This document shows, piece by piece, positions 14,438 to 15,756 of a DNA stretch of 15,756 nt. Both the position numbers and the translations under genes were made by a program. The notes below the pieces were generated by a model, which was given only the letters and a program-made list of their open reading frames with translations, ran no database searches and was not told the DNA's origin. How positions within the stretch are numbered: position 1 is the first letter of the stretch; every line of letters starts with the position of its first letter. Source of the DNA: Thermohalobaculum sp039026295 (GTDB lineage Bacteria; Pseudomonadota; Alphaproteobacteria; Rhodobacterales; Rhodobacteraceae); contig JBCCMP010000071.1 in NCBI GenBank assembly GCA_039026295.1, positions 1 to 15,756 on the forward strand, read 5' to 3'.

Positions 14438-15175
14438 CTATTCCTCGCGACAGGTGGGAAGTTGCCAGTCGACATAGTCGGGCCAGTTGGTCTCGAGTGG
14501 CAGAAGTGTGCAGCCATCCCAACGGTATGTGGTGAAGCATGGGTGGTGATGGATCTTCATCCATTGCGTCTTCACCCAATCAGCCTCCCCTTCCGGTGCC
14601 TGCGCGGCTAAAGCGTTCCAGAGACACGGACTGTGATGAGTGAATACCGCCTGAAAAGTCGCCTTTGGCGATGGCGGAGACAGGTAGTCCCACATGCTGA
14701 CAAAGCCGGCGGTTTCGGCGATCCAGTCGTCGAGATAGCGGTCCAGGCTTTCCTGCGTGAACCATCCATCCGCGTTCGGAAACAAGAGCATGTCAGTGCC
14801 ACGCCATCCCAGTCTCCATTCCTGCGTGCTCACCGCAAAATAGATGATGCTCTCCACTCCATTTGAGGATTGGATTGGATAGTGAGCCTGCCATTCCGGC
14901 TTGAGCTTGAAACGGCACCATGCTGCCGGGGAGGCGATCATATCCGGTAAGCCATCATTGGTCAGATCCTGCCAGACGAATGCGAGGTCTGTCGATGGAT
15001 CGCGCCTCCATCCCTTTTGACAGAAGCGATTTATCAGGCCGATCACTGCGCCTTCAGGGTCGCCGGTGACTTTAGGGTACTCGAGCGGCGCCATGATTAA
15101 ATCTGCAACGTCATCGGCATGTCCGGGACCGCTGGCGAGCGCAAAGAAGATCAGAACAGCCCAAATACCGCGCAT
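14438..15175 (-). CDS. Unrecognised secreted protein with a possible calcium-binding loop
   Basis: The 245-residue product has a Sec-type signal peptide (1-20, ending GPGHA before DD). The mature protein is rich in Trp and aromatic residues and has six cysteines (including C52 and C87 and four in the C-terminal third), enough for three disulfides. Residues 70-78, DLTNDGLPD, fit the Dx[DNST]xDGxxD calcium loop seen in FG-GAP/VCBS-like or EF-hand-like proteins, but only one copy is present. The segment looks clearly less GC-rich than the flanking genes, hinting at transfer. The ATG follows the stop of the ParB-like gene after a single base. Function unknown. Confidence 0.78.
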   Translation of the reverse strand: MRGIWAVLIFFALASGPGHADDVADLIMAPLEYPKVTGDPEGAVIGLINRFCQKGWRRDPSTDLAFVWQDLTNDGLPDMIASPAAWCRFKLKPEWQAHYPIQSSNGVESIIYFAVSTQEWRLGWRGTDMLLFPNADGWFTQESLDRYLDDWIAETAGFVSMWDYLSPPSPKATFQAVFTHHSPCLWNALAAQAPEGEADWVKTQWMKIHHHPCFTTYRWDGCTLLPLETNWPDYVDWQLPTCREE

Positions 15176-15176
15176 T

Positions 15177-15425
15177 TCAATGCCGCCGCGCCTGCACCAG
15201 ATATCCGTCGATCATCTCTTCTCCCAGCGCCTTGACCGCTTCCAGGCGGTGATAGCCTTCGATCAGGACGAACCGGTCGCCGTCCTTGCGCACCCGGATC
15301 GGCGTCTTCTGGCCGTCCTCGAGAATCTCCTCGGCCAGGCTCTCTACTTTTTCGGGCTCAAGCGTCCGCTTGCGTTTGGCGGGGACATAGATCGCCGAAA
15401 TGGGCAGGGACTGCTTTTGCATCAT
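15177..15425 (-). CDS. ParB N-terminal-like mini-protein
   Basis: An 82-residue protein starting MMQKQ; the second ATG (15422) is equally possible, and AAGG lies about ten bases upstream of the first. The frame reaches 15497, but the extra residues look non-coding. It is a bare ParB/sulfiredoxin-fold domain: strand ISAIYVP, a helix with VESLAEEILEDGQ, strand TPIRVRKDG, then IEGYHRLEAVKALG (55-68), the GxxRxxA box. Sulfiredoxin has GCHR at this place; here it is GYHR (57-60), so it lacks the catalytic cysteine. It has no DNA-binding HTH or ParA partner and so is not a partition ParB. It is probably co-translated with the secreted protein gene one base downstream. Role unknown. Confidence 0.8.
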   Translation of the reverse strand: MMQKQSLPISAIYVPAKRKRTLEPEKVESLAEEILEDGQKTPIRVRKDGDRFVLIEGYHRLEAVKALGEEMIDGYLVQARRH

Positions 15426-15744
15426 GGTGTGGCACCTTAGGACAGAGCGGGGGCAGGGCGGTGACCCCGGAACTGCAAACCAGCGACACTCTGCCATGCC
15501 CTGTAGGAAAGACCACAGAAATCGCCCGGCGGTTGCGCAATTTTAAGCGCGTTGCACTGAAGACCTTGCCGAAGTGGATTGATGGATCGCCGTGCTTGTT
15601 CGCGGGGCTTGATCGCACGGCGCCGGTGGTCGGGCGCTGTTTGGTCGGGTGTTGATGTCCAGGCTTTCGTGTCTTCGCGTTCGTGTTCCAGGCTTTTGGT
15701 GCGGCACCGTTTTTGAAAGATCATTTGTTGAAAGGATCCAGCCG
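15426..15744. other. 319-bp intergenic region with inverted and direct repeats
   Basis: No convincing gene is seen here; the two short frames have no recognisable domain. It contains a perfect 8-bp inverted repeat, CGCCGTGC (15588-15595) and GCACGGCG (15615-15622), with a 19-nt loop. TCCAGGCTTT occurs twice (15658-15667 and 15687-15696, 29 bp apart). A small GGTGCGGCACC palindrome (15698-15708) is followed by TTTTT. It probably holds promoters for the leftward ParB-like unit and the gene at the right edge. Confidence 0.5.
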
Positions 15745-15756
15745 ATGCGTACCGCA
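15745..15756 (+). CDS. Possible start of a gene cut by the window edge
   Basis: ATGCGTACCGCA (MRTA) with an AAAGGA ribosome-site candidate at 15731-15736, eight bases upstream. The long non-coding leader before it and the good spacing support a real start, but only four codons are inside the window, so the product cannot be named. Confidence 0.4.

Noticed and set aside
15177..15425. Chromosome or plasmid partition ParB, or a plasmid origin
   Set aside because: Only the N-terminal-like domain is present, with no HTH, no ParA gene and no parS-like sites seen.
15437..15724. 95-residue leftward and 64-residue rightward (15461-15655) frames in the intergenic region
   Set aside because: They overlap each other on opposite strands and show no domain.

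Overview
The window reads as a chromosomal segment of a GC-rich alphaproteobacterium, most likely of the Rhodobacterales (Roseobacter-type). I base this on recognised protein types: an M23 peptidase with an N-terminal membrane anchor next to a bactofilin, an IscA-type protein beginning MFGVPGN, a DUF59 SUF-associated protein, GluQRS, a DUF455 ferritin-like protein and a very long AsmA/YhdP-like protein. No database was searched. Coding density is high. No rRNA, tRNA, CRISPR array, insertion sequence or phage gene was seen.

Layout. At 44-67 a strong hairpin terminator closes a leftward group. Reading leftward from about 3474, that group is a single-cysteine peroxiredoxin (bcp), a DUF455 ferritin-like protein starting on a TTG that overlaps the bcp stop, an M23 endopeptidase and a bactofilin; the last two overlap by 11 bp. 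Divergently, 3612-7010 encodes a 1132-residue AsmA-like protein. A second leftward run (10254 to 7017) is nearly gapless: IscA/SufA-type protein, small tail-anchored protein B, TfoX-like protein, small tail-anchored protein A, tpiA and gluQ. Proteins A and B look like diverged paralogues on either side of the TfoX-like gene. A lipoprotein gene (10392-10886, +) and a DUF59/SufT-type gene (10890-11252, -) converge. A rightward run (11426-14431) holds a DUF1287 protein with a Tat-like signal, tgt, a short-chain dehydrogenase and a hotdog thioesterase. It converges with a leftward two-gene unit of a ParB-like mini-protein and an unrecognised secreted protein, whose base composition looks less GC-rich than its neighbours. 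The last 330 bp is a structured leader in front of a gene that begins at the right edge.

Functional themes. Envelope and shape: bactofilin, M23, the AsmA-like protein, the lipoprotein and the DUF1287 protein. Iron-sulfur and oxidative metabolism: the SufA-type and SufT-type proteins, Bcp and the ferritin-like protein. Queuosine tRNA modification: tgt makes the Q34 precursor and GluQRS glutamylates Q34 of tRNA-Asp. The most interesting structure outside the genes is a set of strong hairpins directly over or beside translation starts (AsmA-like, tgt, SDR). The best candidates for something undescribed are the A/TfoX/B cassette and the ParB-like/secreted-protein pair. Nothing here amounts to a proven new system.
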